Part shown: piece after piece, positions 33,600-41,569 of the stretch | Layout: the number at the start of each line of letters is the position of its first letter | Position numbering within the stretch: position 1 is the stretch's first letter | Origin: Clostridium porci | GTDB lineage: Bacteria > Bacillota > Clostridia > Lachnospirales > Lachnospiraceae | DNA length: 64,000 nucleotides | Reading direction: 5' to 3' | NCBI RefSeq assembly: GCF_009696375.1 | Contig: NZ_VUMD01000006.1 | Location: 62,001-126,000, forward strand | Made by a program: the position numbers and the translations under genes | Notes under the pieces: model-generated | Databases searched by the model: none | Seen by the model: only the letters and a program-made list of their open reading frames with translations | Told to the model about the DNA's origin: nothing

Positions 33600-33830
33600 T
33601 TATCGCAGAAAGCTATTTGCGCTATGGGCACACAATGCCGCAGTCATCCCAACCAAATGGTTGAGCGCCTGCCGTGCCTCTTTCTTATTTTTCTCTTTGT
33701 TCCTTCTTAATTCCTCTTTGATTTCATCCCACTGTTCCTTGGGATATTGTCCGATGGTTTTGTACCACCAGATCCAGTTATACATATATTGGTTTTTATG
33801 CCGATACTTATATACTTTCCAAAATGCCAT
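33600..33830 (-). CDS. Hypothetical small basic protein
   Basis: 76 residues with an aromatic N-terminus (FWKVYKYRHKNQYMYNWIWWY) and a basic helix (EELRRNKEKNKKEARQAL). GGAGCGGTTTGT precedes ATG 33830. Last gene of the ligA operon; function unknown. Confidence 0.7.
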   Translation of the reverse strand: MAFWKVYKYRHKNQYMYNWIWWYKTIGQYPKEQWDEIKEELRRNKEKNKKEARQALNHLVGMTAALCAHSANSFLR

Positions 33831-33847
33831 ACAAACCGCTCCTTTGA

Positions 33848-34525
33848 TTAAGGTTTCGGATCTTCACTCAGAAACCCGTTGTCCAACAATGTTTTTTCGA
33901 AATCCTGAGATAGCTTAAGCCAATCAACCTGCTCTCGTGCGGGACCCATAGTGAGATTGATGAAATTTCCATCGCGCTTCCAGAGCCAGGAGTCTAAGTC
34001 AAGGGCCTGATAGATCTGATCGTACACTGCCGTTTTTCTGATGTACTCTACATCTGGGGTTTCGTCAGAATCATTGTTGTCTTGAACCATCCGTTTGGTT
34101 AACTCTTCTTCTGCCACCGCCTGAATCTCTTCACAGATGCGCTCAAAGAGCCCAATGCCGGCCCATGTTGTGTACTCATAATCACGATCAGTGCTATTTT
34201 GAAAATACACGGAAACGGGTTTTCGCTCCAGTGGCGGCATCTCAATGCCAACGATGCCAAGGAGACCATACTGCTCCCAATAGAGAAATTCTACCTGGAA
34301 GAGCTGCTTTAACCAAAATCGATCTGCCTCTTTCCATGGGCTTTTTCTGTACTGATTGACCGTTACATCCTGCATGCAAAAATTCCTAACGGGCGGTGCA
34401 TACATGCAGTTCTCCTCGATCACCTGCTGTTTGTTTTTGAAATGTTCGTTGACGATTTCTGTACAAACGGCCATGACCTCATCCTGTGGTACTTCCAAAA
34501 ACGATATTGTAAATGCGTAGCTCAT
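33848..34525 (-). CDS. Hypothetical protein
   Basis: 225 residues, acidic, with a mixed fold and no signal peptide. It has a tryptophan-rich centre (PWKEADRFWLKQLFQVEFLYWEQY, here read only as a pattern) and a helical EEICEEIQAVAEEE-like segment. Start ATG 34525 behind AAGGAGGGCGT. It is 11 bp from the upstream gene. No family recognised. Confidence 0.7.
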   Translation of the reverse strand: MSYAFTISFLEVPQDEVMAVCTEIVNEHFKNKQQVIEENCMYAPPVRNFCMQDVTVNQYRKSPWKEADRFWLKQLFQVEFLYWEQYGLLGIVGIEMPPLERKPVSVYFQNSTDRDYEYTTWAGIGLFERICEEIQAVAEEELTKRMVQDNNDSDETPDVEYIRKTAVYDQIYQALDLDSWLWKRDGNFINLTMGPAREQVDWLKLSQDFEKTLLDNGFLSEDPKP

Positions 34526-34536
34526 ACGCCCTCCTT

Positions 34537-34869
34537 TTACAACAGAAACCCTTCTTTTACTTCTCCGCTATCCTTCATGCAGGAAAATACGACGCTTTCC
34601 AGGTCATAGGCTTCATTTTCTACCGGCGTCTCTTCCAATTCCTCCTCGGACATTTCCGGCACCGTGGTCTCAGAAACAACGGCATACGTGCTTTCTGTAC
34701 CTTGCTTTACATATTCCAGAGCTTCCTGGATTGCCTGCTCTTTGGATGACTTGTAATACTGATTTTCATCGAAGAAACCATGTTTTTTATCATAGGCGGT
34801 TGCATACGCACCGTATTCTTCGCTCTCTTTTGACAGCAATACACCAACATCAACCAGATATGCTTGCAT
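34537..34869 (-). CDS. Hypothetical acidic protein
   Basis: 110 residues, start ATG 34869 inside the end of the preceding gene (20-bp overlap), with AAGGAGGATTTG upstream. The centre (YYKSSKEQAIQEALEYVKQG) looks like a small conserved domain used in many plasmid accessory proteins; the C-terminal part is glutamate-rich. Function unknown. Confidence 0.7.
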   Translation of the reverse strand: MQAYLVDVGVLLSKESEEYGAYATAYDKKHGFFDENQYYKSSKEQAIQEALEYVKQGTESTYAVVSETTVPEMSEEELEETPVENEAYDLESVVFSCMKDSGEVKEGFLL

Positions 34870-35236
34870 CTTTCAAATCCTCCTTCATCTTCGTTTCAAA
34901 ACCTTCGATATCTTCCATAGTCAGCCATTCTGGTTTCTCTCCTTCTTTGAAGTGAGTCCAAATAGCCTTCATGTACAGAATCTGGGCATCTGGGTTTCCA
35001 GCCCACAAATACTTGTTATGCCGGCCGCCAAATGACAGATAGTACGCACAATCCTGACGCATACGATCAAGCAGCTGATACAGAAACGTGTTGTCATGCG
35101 TTTCCAGCAATGTATGAATTTCCTCGCTGATCGTTGCATTATCTTTGACTGCGCAGTGCTTTTCATCGCAACCGGTATTCTTCAAACAACACAGCGGACC
35201 ATACGGTGTGTCAGACACATGGATACAATCGTTCAT
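34850..35236 (-). CDS. LPD11-domain protein
   Basis: 128 residues. The C-terminal part follows the pattern of LPD11, a domain first described in large polyvalent proteins of mobile elements: LLDRMRQDCAYYLSFGGRHN, KYLWAGN, and KPEWLTMEDIEGFETKMKE. A cysteine-rich start (CCLKNTGCDEKHC) may hold a metal. The start is ATG 35236 behind AAAGGAGGAAAAAT, just after a GC-rich hairpin. Such domains usually occur as modules in conjugative or phage proteins; a precise role is not known. Confidence 0.75.
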   Translation of the reverse strand: MNDCIHVSDTPYGPLCCLKNTGCDEKHCAVKDNATISEEIHTLLETHDNTFLYQLLDRMRQDCAYYLSFGGRHNKYLWAGNPDAQILYMKAIWTHFKEGEKPEWLTMEDIEGFETKMKEDLKDASISG

Positions 35237-35250
35237 ATTTTTCCTCCTTT

Positions 35251-35272
35251 GGGCGGGGCAAAAACCCCGCCC
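35251..35272 (-). other. GC-rich hairpin between ligA and the LPD11 gene
   Basis: Perfect GGGCGGGG/CCCCGCCC stem with loop TTTTTG. No T run follows; the next bases are the ribosome binding site of the 35236 gene. It could stabilise the upstream mRNA or moderate read-through translation. Confidence 0.6.
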
Positions 35273-35278
35273 TGTCAG

Positions 35279-37234
35279 TTAATTCCCAAGCACAAGGTTC
35301 TTGAATTCCACTTCGCTTACGATTGGGACTCCAAGTTCTTTGGCTTTCTTGTTCTTTGATGAGTCGCTAAAGACATCGTTATTGACGAGATACGAAGTCT
35401 TTTTGCTGACAGAACCAGCAACCTTACCGCCATTTGCTTCCACAAACGCGATGAACTCATCACGGTTTTTGAATGTTTCCAAGGTACCGGTAATGACAAC
35501 CGTCTTTCCCGCTAAAACATCCGAGATGTTTTCAGTCTGTGTAAACTCCATGAGAGCCACAAGGTCTGCGAAATCTTCCATAAAGTGGTGATTCTGCTTC
35601 CATTCGTACACAGAGGCCACAATGACTTCGCCCACGTCTTCTGCTCCTCGAAATACGTCTTCTCCGAATTTGAGCTTTTCGATAAAGCCGTTCATGGTTC
35701 CTCCGCAAAACCGCATGATCTTTTTGGATACATCGCGGCCCACGTTTGGAATACTCATGGCATACAAAAATCGCCATGGTTCTACGTGTTTGGAGTTTTC
35801 GATGGACTTTAACAGGTTGTCTGTGGATTTCTTTCCAAATCCTTCCATCGCTTCCATTTCCGCCTGATGCTCATGCAGCCGGTACAGATCGGAAAGTCGT
35901 GAAAGCCATCCCTTGTCGATGAATTTTTTCAGCGTCTCATCCGACAGACCTACAATGTTCATGGCGTCTCGGCACACAAATCGTTGGAATCGCCCCAGCT
36001 GTTTTGCAGGACATGCTGCATTTGGGCAATGCAGTGTCTTTACTTCTCTTCCGGACCTTTCGCTTACATGCACCGTGGTCGCTGAACCACAGACCGGGCA
36101 GGTTTCCGGGACCGGTATCGGCCCACTCTGCGTCAGATTCTTCGCAATCTGCGGAATGATCATGTTCGCCTTGTAGACGGTCACAGTATCGCCTTTGCCA
36201 AGTTTTAAGTTCTCCATATAGGAAACATTAAACAACGAAGCGCGGCTTACATTGGTACCGTCAATTTCTACCGGCTGAAAGACTGCTACCGGGTTAATCA
36301 AGCCACTTCTTGATGCCTGCCATTCCACATCTTCCAACGTGGTTTCAAATTCCTCGTCCTGCCACTTAAATGCCATGGATCCACGCGGAAACTTCCCGGT
36401 CGAGCCGAGGCTGTCCGCATATACGCTGTCATTGTAAGTGAGTACCAGGCCATCACTTGGAAATGCATTGTCTGCGACTTTTTCTTCCATTTCACGGACA
36501 GCATTTTCAAGTCCAACCGGAGTGACCAGACGATGTTCCACCACCTTAAAGCCCCATGCGGCCAGCTGTTTCAACTGCTGTGTCACATATTTTGGCATTC
36601 CTTCCATCTCCACGCACTGAAATACAATGGCTTCAATGGTGCGTTTGTCTTCTCCATTGATGCGTCGTACTGTGCCGGCGGCCAGGTTGCGTGGGGTTTT
36701 GTAGTGTTCCTCATCTTCTCCCATGTTGTCCAGAATCCGGTTAAATTCCTGATAAGTCATAATGGCCTCTGCACGCACGATGAGTTTCCCTTTATATGGG
36801 ATCTCAGCCGGCAGTCCAACAAAATTGACTGCATTATCAGTCACATCTTCGCCGATGATTCCGTTGCCTCTTGTGACTGCCTGGACCATACGTCCATTCT
36901 GGTAGCTAACCACAATCGTGAGACCATCCATTTTCCAGGAAAGGACACCGACATTCTGCCCAAGCCATGCGAGCAATTCATTGACGTCCTTCGTCTTATC
37001 CAAGGACAGTGCCGGTTTTTCGTGTGTGACCCGCTTGCGGTTTCCGGATACTTTTGCTCCCACAGTGAGACCAAGCTCACTGTCTGATGTGCCATATTTC
37101 TGTTGTAACGCATGCAGTTCCGCTTCCAGGGCATCATATTCCTTGTCTGACATGATTGATTCTCCATCATTGTAGTAGGCATCTTTTGCCTCTTGAATGA
37201 TTGCCGCCAATTCTTTCATACGTTTTTCCATCAT
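35279..37234 (-). CDS. ligA: NAD-dependent DNA ligase (LigA-like)
   Basis: 651 residues. The order of domains is that of LigA: adenylation domain with the AMP-accepting lysine in SWKMDGLTIVVSYQNGR (near 100-105), OB fold, a four-cysteine zinc finger (CPVCGSA ... CPNAACPAKQ), a helix-hairpin-helix region (GLSDETLKKFIDKGWL, VGRDVSKKIM) and a C-terminal BRCT (GKTVVITGTLETFKNRDEF). The N-terminal Ia domain is shorter than in the host enzyme. It seals nicks using NAD. Start at ATG 37234 behind AGGAGGAAAC. It heads a five-gene operon ending at 33558. Carrying a full-length own ligase suggests partly independent replication or repair. Confidence 0.92.
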   Translation of the reverse strand: MMEKRMKELAAIIQEAKDAYYNDGESIMSDKEYDALEAELHALQQKYGTSDSELGLTVGAKVSGNRKRVTHEKPALSLDKTKDVNELLAWLGQNVGVLSWKMDGLTIVVSYQNGRMVQAVTRGNGIIGEDVTDNAVNFVGLPAEIPYKGKLIVRAEAIMTYQEFNRILDNMGEDEEHYKTPRNLAAGTVRRINGEDKRTIEAIVFQCVEMEGMPKYVTQQLKQLAAWGFKVVEHRLVTPVGLENAVREMEEKVADNAFPSDGLVLTYNDSVYADSLGSTGKFPRGSMAFKWQDEEFETTLEDVEWQASRSGLINPVAVFQPVEIDGTNVSRASLFNVSYMENLKLGKGDTVTVYKANMIIPQIAKNLTQSGPIPVPETCPVCGSATTVHVSERSGREVKTLHCPNAACPAKQLGRFQRFVCRDAMNIVGLSDETLKKFIDKGWLSRLSDLYRLHEHQAEMEAMEGFGKKSTDNLLKSIENSKHVEPWRFLYAMSIPNVGRDVSKKIMRFCGGTMNGFIEKLKFGEDVFRGAEDVGEVIVASVYEWKQNHHFMEDFADLVALMEFTQTENISDVLAGKTVVITGTLETFKNRDEFIAFVEANGGKVAGSVSKKTSYLVNNDVFSDSSKNKKAKELGVPIVSEVEFKNLVLGN

Positions 37235-37270
37235 GTTTCCTCCTAAGATTACTTTATGTGTTTCACAGCA

Positions 37271-37299
37271 ATTATGGAGTGCGATCATCGAGTTGTACG
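37271..37299 (-). promoter_or_regulatory. CATAAT promoter box of ligA operon
   Basis: CATAATTGCT (-10 at 37271-37276) on the minus strand, 37 bp before ATG 37234. The -35 position is CGTACA. Confidence 0.45.
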
Positions 37300-37351
37300 T
37301 TGGTACCCTGTTATATCGTTTTTGTTATATCATGAAAACAATTCTGTTTTT

Positions 37352-37361
37352 ATTATCCGCA
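37352..37361 (+). promoter_or_regulatory. TTATCCGCA dispersed motif
   Basis: ATTATCCGCA on the plus strand, 144 bp before the plus-strand gene at 37505; same orientation as that gene. Confidence 0.4.
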
Positions 37362-37504
37362 GTTTTCTGTTTTTGTCTTCGCACACCTATATTGTTATAC
37401 TTGATATATCACTATCACTTCTTTATTTCATTTCTACTTCTATTGCATTTCTGTTTTATATTTTACGGAACCGTCAACTTGTCTACACGAAAGGGGTGCG
37501 TGTT

Positions 37505-38101
37505 GTGACTATTTTATTACCTGAAATGGATCTGAATCGCATGGAATTAAGAAAACACTGTATGGTAACTACTATTTTTACTCCAAAAATGCTTGCATTA
37601 TTTGATGTGTTTCGTTGTTCCGGTGAGCGTGATGCAAACATGCTTCGCTGTTCTGAAAATTTAATAACCGTTTGTAATGATTGTCTTTCGCAGTCCAACG
37701 TCAATGCTGCCAGCATTTCCAGCTTACCTGTATTTGTATTTCATCGCACTGCGCAGTTATATGCTCTTAAAGATGCTGTACTCTTGTCGGCGAGTATTCA
37801 AGAAAAGACTCTGTTATGGAAGTTATCTTTGGCAGAAGCATACCAGGAATATTTGCATCATGCTTCAGAAAAGATTCTTTCTTTTAACGGCATCCGCCAA
37901 GTCCCACATCAGGCGGAAGTAGCCATTTTGACTGATGCGCAAATCATCAATGAACTTTTTGATTATGCTGATGAGATTGAAGCATGGCTGGATGTAGAAT
38001 TCGCAGAAGAATATGATGATTACCTCGAACAACCTGAATTTGATGATGTGGTTCGCATTTTGGCAGAACTTCATATTTTAATTTCCTATCTTGAAGATTA
38101 A
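37505..38101 (+). CDS. Hypothetical protein (plus strand)
   Basis: 198 residues. The start is probably GTG 37505, behind GAAAGGGG; GTG 37496 is the alternative. It is one of only three plus-strand genes. The protein is acidic near the end (EFAEEYDDYLEQPEFDDVV) and has several cysteines early (FRCSGERDANMLRCSENLI). It shares no clear motif with known regulators, although a minus-plus promoter gap and a TTATCCGCA site lie upstream. Function unknown. Confidence 0.65.
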   Translation: MTILLPEMDLNRMELRKHCMVTTIFTPKMLALFDVFRCSGERDANMLRCSENLITVCNDCLSQSNVNAASISSLPVFVFHRTAQLYALKDAVLLSASIQEKTLLWKLSLAEAYQEYLHHASEKILSFNGIRQVPHQAEVAILTDAQIINELFDYADEIEAWLDVEFAEEYDDYLEQPEFDDVVRILAELHILISYLED

Positions 38102-38123
38102 CAGCTGCATTCTCGTGACTTTG

Positions 38124-38160
38124 AAAATAGCAGGGACCTAAGCCCCTGCTATTATTTTTC
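38124..38160. terminator. Bidirectional terminator between convergent genes
   Basis: AATAGCAGGG/CCCCTGCTATT stem with loop ACCTAAG, with A run on the left and T run on the right. It sits between the 38101 end and the 38152 end. Confidence 0.85.
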
Positions 38161-39282
38161 CATTTTTTCTGCTATGATCGCCCTTTCCGTATGAAGGATC
38201 CAGGCTTCCTCTGTGAGTTCCACTGGTAGTTTTGCTGTTTGGAGAAACTCCGCCGGATATTGTGTTTTTGCTTTACCGGCAATAATTGACAATAGGCGAA
38301 TCACCGGCAAAGATAATTTCAGGCACTCTCCTGCATGTAAAAATTCTGTGTCTGATAACGTCCGTTTCCCATATAGCTCTGCCAGTTGTTCATCTGTGCA
38401 TATCACATACTGACGCTTTCGCTTTAAGATCTGGTACGCTTCTTCCAATAGCTCTGCAAGTTTGCATAGCGTGACCTGAGCATTGATTGTCAACAGCGCT
38501 CTGACATCTTTGATCAGCGGTTCAGGAATTAAAAGTTGTTTCGATTCGCGAGATGGATCGCATAAGAACAAGTTGTCCTCTTTTCCTGTGATGATATTTT
38601 CAGGTATCTGACAAAACTCTTTTGTTTGCAGCGGAATGCTTCGCATAAAATGTATATACGCCAACAAAATTGCTGCCTCTGAAAAGGCATTCTCGCTTTC
38701 CAAAACTTCTAATTCCTTTTCCAAACGAAACATGGATTGATAATGAATGCGTAACAATCCAAGATTTGGGAAGAGTCTCCTTTCCATGTATTCCACAAGC
38801 CTGTCTATGATCGCAGCATGCTGATACGGTTTAAAAATCAGAAAGAAATCCATAAGTTCCGGACACATTCTTGGCTGCATCAGTGTTTCATCCTGAAAAA
38901 TCCCTTCTGGATGATTGCCAAAATATGTCAAACGCAGCACCTTTTTGGTTCTAATCAGAATGTCCTCCAGTTCTCTCGTGCCGTATTTTTCCATGCTAAG
39001 GATCGCAAACAGACGCATATCTTCCTGAAGTTGTTTCGACTCTTTTTGTCCAGCGTAACGCTCACATTCTTTGTTCGTAAAATCAAAGCTCACCCATGCA
39101 ACCCGTTTTTCTCCTAAAATCTTCCATTTCTTGTCATGCCATTGGCAATGTCCAATATACCCTTTCTTTTGGTAGCGTGTAAATTTTGCTCTGAGTTCCT
39201 TTTCCGATACTCCATCTAAAATTCTGGAATGATCGTCCGGCCAAATCACCCGTAAATTTTTGTAAAAATTGTACTCTTCCAT
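38152..39282 (-). CDS. Hypothetical protein
   Basis: 376 residues from ATG 39282 behind GGAGGACAATGCG (an ORF extension to 39375 lacks a site). It starts MEEYNFYKNLRVIWPDDHSR and has a small K/W-rich domain (RYQKKGYIGHCQWHDKKWKI) that could bind nucleic acid, followed by a long helical region without transmembrane segments. Monocistronic: motif at 39405 upstream and bidirectional terminator downstream. I do not recognise the family. Confidence 0.7.
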   Translation of the reverse strand: MEEYNFYKNLRVIWPDDHSRILDGVSEKELRAKFTRYQKKGYIGHCQWHDKKWKILGEKRVAWVSFDFTNKECERYAGQKESKQLQEDMRLFAILSMEKYGTRELEDILIRTKKVLRLTYFGNHPEGIFQDETLMQPRMCPELMDFFLIFKPYQHAAIIDRLVEYMERRLFPNLGLLRIHYQSMFRLEKELEVLESENAFSEAAILLAYIHFMRSIPLQTKEFCQIPENIITGKEDNLFLCDPSRESKQLLIPEPLIKDVRALLTINAQVTLCKLAELLEEAYQILKRKRQYVICTDEQLAELYGKRTLSDTEFLHAGECLKLSLPVIRLLSIIAGKAKTQYPAEFLQTAKLPVELTEEAWILHTERAIIAEKMEK

Positions 39283-39404
39283 CGCATTGTCCTCCGATGT
39301 TTGTGCATTGCATAGGTTCAAAAGAGAAAAATGGACTGTAGTTTTTCTCCACAATCCATTTACTTTATTATACAAAATTTAGGGGTAAAAGGCAACAATT
39401 TTTC

Positions 39405-39414
39405 TGCGGATATG
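39405..39414 (-). promoter_or_regulatory. CATATCCGCA dispersed motif
   Basis: Exact copy, 123 bp before ATG 39282, directly after the terminator of the LCP operon. Confidence 0.5.
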
Positions 39415-39421
39415 AAAAAAC

Positions 39422-39470
39422 GCAATAAAACACGCCGGATTCACATGAGAATCCGACGTTTATTTTATCA
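39422..39470 (-). terminator. Rho-independent terminator of LCP operon
   Basis: Minus-strand stem AAACGTCGGATTCTC/GAATCCGGCGTGTTT with loop ATGT and TTTATTG tail. Confidence 0.8.
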
Positions 39471-39488
39471 CCTCTTTGGAGCATCCAA

Positions 39489-39815
39489 TTACTCTTCCAA
39501 TGACAAATCACCCTGTATATCACGTTCCTGCATAATATTTTCCTCTAATGGGTAAAAGGAAAACAACTCTGCATTGGTGCCAATCGCTCGTACCATTTCC
39601 AAAAACACACGTTTTGCTTCGTCCTCATCACAATATTTGGCAACTGCAAAAGAGGTGCCGCGGTTATCAATTTCCTGATAAGCACGTACAACAAAAAGCT
39701 GCCCCTTTGTTGCAGGGTGTTCTCTTTTCCACTCCTGGGTTTCGTCTACCAGAGAGATTCTTATAAAATCCTCTGTTTTGATGGTATGTTCACCACTCTG
39801 ATCCAATACATACAT
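39489..39815 (-). CDS. Hypothetical protein
   Basis: 108 residues, acidic, ATG 39815 only 2 bp after the LCP stop, with AGGAGGAATAG upstream; tightly coupled. It reads as alternating strands and helices (GQLFVVRAYQEIDNRG) and shows no known motif. Last gene before the terminator at 39422. Confidence 0.7.
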   Translation of the reverse strand: MYVLDQSGEHTIKTEDFIRISLVDETQEWKREHPATKGQLFVVRAYQEIDNRGTSFAVAKYCDEDEAKRVFLEMVRAIGTNAELFSFYPLEENIMQERDIQGDLSLEE

Positions 39816-39817
39816 CT

Positions 39818-41281
39818 CTATTCCTCCTCTGTCATCGGCACTGTTTCTGTGCTGGATACGTTTCCTGGTTCGGTTTCGACCACCTCCACTCCCGGTCCAA
39901 TTTCCATATTAGAGGGAGTTTCCTTCTCCGCAAACGCTTCCGTCTGCTTGTCATTGACCTGATATTCCGGGCCGTAATGCTCGGGGCGTTCTTCGGCGAT
40001 AACCGCTTCTGTGTTTTCTGAAATCTGCTCTGAGGTTGATTCCGGCACTACATTCGCTGCTTCTGTTTCAAAAGCGCTTGCTTCGATTACCAGGGTTTCC
40101 TCTGTGCTTTCTTCTGGAAGCGATGGGGCTTCTGTTGTTTCTTCCTTTGTTTCTTCCTTCGTTTCTTCCTTCGTTTCCTTTTCAATTATGGAATTTGACG
40201 GTGTCTGTTTGATGGTTTTCTCACCTTTGCCAGAGTTCTTTTCGCTTTTCTTTTGCACGGCAGCGCCAATCTGCCTCACCTGCTTCGATGGCTGATAATC
40301 CTCCGAATTATATAAAAACATATGCAATGCGGATACATTGGCTGCCAGATCGTCCGGGAACACATAAGACGCTCCTTCTACAGTCTTTACAAATCGCTCT
40401 GATGGAAATCCAGTCGTTACGGCAATATGAAGTTTTGTAATGTTTTTCGCAATCGCATACAGATCCTCCGTTTCGATGGAAGATGCCACCTGCGGCAGAA
40501 TCGTCACAATCAGCTGATTAAGTGTTGCAAAATCGGCCTTGATCGCTTTTTGAAGAACCAGATTTAAGACCTTTTGCTGTCGTTCTGCACGTTTGAAATC
40601 GTCATCCATCAGGCGTAGTCTGCAATATGCCACCGCCTGCACGCCATCCAGATGGTTTGGTCCTGCTTTCTTTAAGTGTACCGACGGAATGCCGGTAGAT
40701 TCTACGGTTTCCGTAATAAAGCTGTTCAGATAGAGAAATTCTGCATCTGTCACTTCCAGGTCCACGCCGCCCAAAATGTTGATGGCATCGGCGACGCTTT
40801 TCCAGTTGACCGCCACATAATCGTCAATTTTCAGATCCAGATTTTCATTGAGCATGGCGACGGCCTGCTTAGGGCCACCTGCAGCATACGCGGCATTTGC
40901 CTTCTTGTGCGTGTTCTTTCCGGTTTTTAAGCAGGTATCCCTGTAGACGCTGGCTAATTTGATCGCTCCTGTTTTACCATCTAAGGTCATCAGCATGATT
41001 ACGTCGGAATTACCAGTCTTGAGCGATTTATTGTTTCTGGAATCTAAGCCAAAGGCTGCCACAGTCCAGTTATCCCGCAGTTTTACGATGGTCTCCTCTG
41101 ACAAGTTCTCATTTGTCATATCTTTAATCTCTTCCCGGTCAATCGGCTGTACCAGGTCGATTGTTTGATCCACAGTCTTTTTTAAATGCGTAATACCAAA
41201 TCCCGTTATGGTTGCCGCTACGCCAAGCATCACAACCATAACGCAACACATCCGTTTCCAATTTCGCTTTTTACGAGACAT
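39818..41281 (-). CDS. LytR-CpsA-Psr (LCP) family wall-glycopolymer ligase
   Basis: 487 residues. A short basic cytoplasmic start and one membrane segment (CCVMVVMLGVAATITGFGI) lead to an extracellular LCP domain (about 70-300) with FGLDSRN, SDVIMLMTLDG, LASVYRDTCLK and YCRLRLMDDDFKRAERQQKVL, the conserved arginines that bind the polyprenyl pyrophosphate. The last 150 residues are a low-complexity Glu/Thr region with tandem KEET units. LCP enzymes attach teichoic acids, capsule or glycoprotein glycans to peptidoglycan or protein. It starts behind AGGAGGAAATC, and a CATATCCGCA motif lies 67 bp upstream. Confidence 0.9.
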   Translation of the reverse strand: MSRKKRNWKRMCCVMVVMLGVAATITGFGITHLKKTVDQTIDLVQPIDREEIKDMTNENLSEETIVKLRDNWTVAAFGLDSRNNKSLKTGNSDVIMLMTLDGKTGAIKLASVYRDTCLKTGKNTHKKANAAYAAGGPKQAVAMLNENLDLKIDDYVAVNWKSVADAINILGGVDLEVTDAEFLYLNSFITETVESTGIPSVHLKKAGPNHLDGVQAVAYCRLRLMDDDFKRAERQQKVLNLVLQKAIKADFATLNQLIVTILPQVASSIETEDLYAIAKNITKLHIAVTTGFPSERFVKTVEGASYVFPDDLAANVSALHMFLYNSEDYQPSKQVRQIGAAVQKKSEKNSGKGEKTIKQTPSNSIIEKETKEETKEETKEETTEAPSLPEESTEETLVIEASAFETEAANVVPESTSEQISENTEAVIAEERPEHYGPEYQVNDKQTEAFAEKETPSNMEIGPGVEVVETEPGNVSSTETVPMTEEE

Positions 41282-41347
41282 GTTGATTTCCTCCTTTTTT
41301 TGTTAAAGAATATCGCAGGGTGCATCCTTTTGCATGAAAGGAGTCCC

Positions 41348-41357
41348 TGCGGATATG
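41348..41357 (-). promoter_or_regulatory. CATATCCGCA dispersed motif
   Basis: Exact copy, 67 bp before the LCP start. The ATATCCGCAGGG arm is matched 24 bp downstream by CCCTGCGATAT, giving an imperfect inverted repeat. Confidence 0.5.
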
Positions 41358-41372
41358 GAAAAAGTGCATTTT

Positions 41373-41558
41373 TTACAGTAAACTTACCAGCCAGGTAGTC
41401 ATGGCATCCGCCAGGGCAACAAAGGTACCCATACCGGCCATAGCAACGATCACTGTTGTTGTGTTTTTGAGGACCTTATCCCTGCTTGGCATCGTCAGGC
41501 CTAATCCTTTCCACGGATTTTTTAAGGCGGTCCTTGTAGATTCGGTGTTCTTTCTCAT
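41373..41558 (-). CDS. secE: SecE-like preprotein translocase subunit
   Basis: 61 residues. A basic amphipathic part (MRKNTESTRTALKNP) is followed by GLTMPSRDKVLKNTTTV, matching the SecE signature around W-P-s-r-x-e/d before its single membrane segment (IVAMAGMGTFVALADAMTTWL). The usual VTWP tryptophan is replaced by LTMP. The call rests on size, topology and position 11 bp after secY, behind AAGGAGAAAAAAC. SecE clamps and stabilises SecY. On an accessory element it should pair with the adjacent SecY. Confidence 0.75.
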   Translation of the reverse strand: MRKNTESTRTALKNPWKGLGLTMPSRDKVLKNTTTVIVAMAGMGTFVALADAMTTWLVSLL

Positions 41559-41569
41559 GTTTTTTCTCC

